Assembly: GCA_964619785.1 (NCBI GenBank)
Contig: CAZUGH010000043.1
Location: 1-15,792 of the forward strand
Reading direction: 5' to 3'
From: CAZUGH01 sp964619785
Lineage (GTDB): Bacteria; Bacillota; Clostridia; Lachnospirales; Lachnospiraceae
Length of the DNA: 15,792 bases
This document shows, piece after piece, positions 15,004 to 15,792 of the stretch. Both the position numbers and the translations under genes were made by a program. The notes under the pieces were generated by a model that saw only the letters and a program-made list of their open reading frames with translations, was not told the DNA's origin and made no database searches. Each line of letters starts with the position of its first letter. The first letter of the stretch is position 1.

Positions 15004-15777
15004 TTAATCTGCCAAAAAATCTGTTAATGGGGACGATGCACTCGCACCCTTTGTCAACACCCTGCCAAGTCCCGACAGATATGCCAGGCGTCCTGCTTCA
15101 ATCGCACACTTAAATGCCTTTGCCATCATTGGCAAATCACCCGCTGTCGCAATCGCCGTATTAGCCATCACGGCAGCCGCACCCATTTCCATTGCTTCAC
15201 AAGCTTGCGATGGACATCCAATACCCGCATCAACAATGATTGGCAAGTCTATCTCATCAATCAAAATTTGGATAAATGCTTTTGTAGCCAGTCCACGATT
15301 AGAGCCAATCGGAGATGCAAGTGGCATAATCGAAGCAGCACCCGCATTCATCAAATCTCTTGCCACATTCAAATCAGGATACATATATGGCATAACAATA
15401 AATCCTTCCTTTGCCAATATCTCTGTTGCACGAATTGTTTCTGTGTTATCAGGCAAGAGATATTTACTATCTCTCATAATCTCAATTTTAATAAATTCCC
15501 CACAACCAACTTCACGTGCCAGTCTAGCGATACGAACTGCTTCTTGCGCATTTCTTGCTCCTGATGTATTTGGTAACAAGGCAACTGATTCTGGAATGTA
15601 ATCTAATATATTATCTTTTCCATTTGTATTGGCACGACGTACTGCCATCGTTACCATACCAGCCTCGGCATCTTCAATTGCTGCCTTAATCAGATTCAGG
15701 TTGTACTTACCTGAACCAAGTATAAATCTGGACTCAAATTCATGTTCTCCAATTACTAACGTATCTTTTGTCTTCAT
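15004..15777 (-). CDS. thiG: Thiazole synthase ThiG
   Basis: ThiG condenses 1-deoxyxylulose 5-phosphate, dehydroglycine and the sulfur of ThiS thiocarboxylate into the thiazole phosphate of thiamine, in the cytosol. The 257-residue TIM-barrel protein shows the Schiff-base lysine in GEFIKIEIM (K97) with neighbouring E99, and the catalytic aspartate in IVDAGIG (D183). Phosphate-binding glycines are seen in SPIGSNRGL and MANTAIATAGDLP. Opening residues FILGSGKYNL and RRAN are family signatures. An AAAGGAAAG site precedes the ATG. It is the first visible gene of the minus-strand thiazole unit thiG-thiH-tenI. The sulfur carrier and adenylyltransferase genes (thiS, thiF), and any TPP riboswitch, would lie beyond the right edge of the window. 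Confidence 0.97.
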   Translation of the reverse strand: MKTKDTLVIGEHEFESRFILGSGKYNLNLIKAAIEDAEAGMVTMAVRRANTNGKDNILDYIPESVALLPNTSGARNAQEAVRIARLAREVGCGEFIKIEIMRDSKYLLPDNTETIRATEILAKEGFIVMPYMYPDLNVARDLMNAGAASIMPLASPIGSNRGLATKAFIQILIDEIDLPIIVDAGIGCPSQACEAMEMGAAAVMANTAIATAGDLPMMAKAFKCAIEAGRLAYLSGLGRVLTKGASASSPLTDFLAD

Positions 15778-15792
15778 TTTTCTTTCCTTTCT

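Overview
The window looks like a chromosomal segment from a low-GC Gram-positive anaerobe of the Clostridia, most likely Lachnospiraceae-like. The reasons are its AT-rich sequence, strong AGGAGG-type ribosome sites, sigma-A-type promoters, a DUF975 membrane protein, a stand-alone archaeal-type IMP cyclohydrolase beside a stand-alone AICAR transformylase, and a SerRS of the clostridial/haloarchaeal subtype. The placement is inferred from gene content, not from a database search. I see no tRNA, rRNA, CRISPR array, insertion sequence or phage gene.

Layout. 1-2589: phosphoketolase gene with its own promoter and a terminator that works in both directions. 2597-3013 (minus): a 5'-truncated cysteine synthase remnant. 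3027-4415 (minus): serS with its own promoter and terminator. 4418-5199 (minus): a hemolysin III/PAQR-family membrane protein with a promoter and a possible operator. 5203-7384 (minus): a three-gene unit of metallophosphoesterase, DUF975 membrane protein and CmpB-type (PF06541) membrane protein. 7389-8685 (plus): a CgeB-like glycosyltransferase read from a promoter interleaved with that of the minus-strand unit. 8643-11139 (plus): asnS-asnA, whose promoter lies inside the preceding terminator hairpin. 11192-13287 (plus): a ZTP (pfl) riboswitch with an intrinsic terminator controlling a PurO-type IMP cyclohydrolase and an AICAR transformylase. 13286-15777 (minus): tenI, thiH and thiG of thiamine thiazole synthesis; the operon continues beyond the right edge.

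How the genes work together. asnA makes asparagine and asnS charges it onto tRNA-Asn. The two purine genes carry out the last two steps to IMP, and the riboswitch senses ZMP/ZTP, the substrate pool of the AICAR transformylase. That pool rises when 10-formyl-THF is short. ThiG, ThiH and TenI build the thiazole half of thiamine; the last gene matches TenI better than ThiE. Phosphoketolase, whose cofactor is thiamine diphosphate, sits at the other end, but nothing in the sequence links the two.

Most of the window is housekeeping and I found no convincing new system. The points most worth a second look are the split, archaeal-type end of purine synthesis under a ZTP riboswitch, the cleanly beheaded cysK, the archaeal-like SerRS, the TenI identity, and several compact regulatory arrangements (interleaved divergent promoters, a promoter inside a terminator, an inverted repeat over a transcription start).
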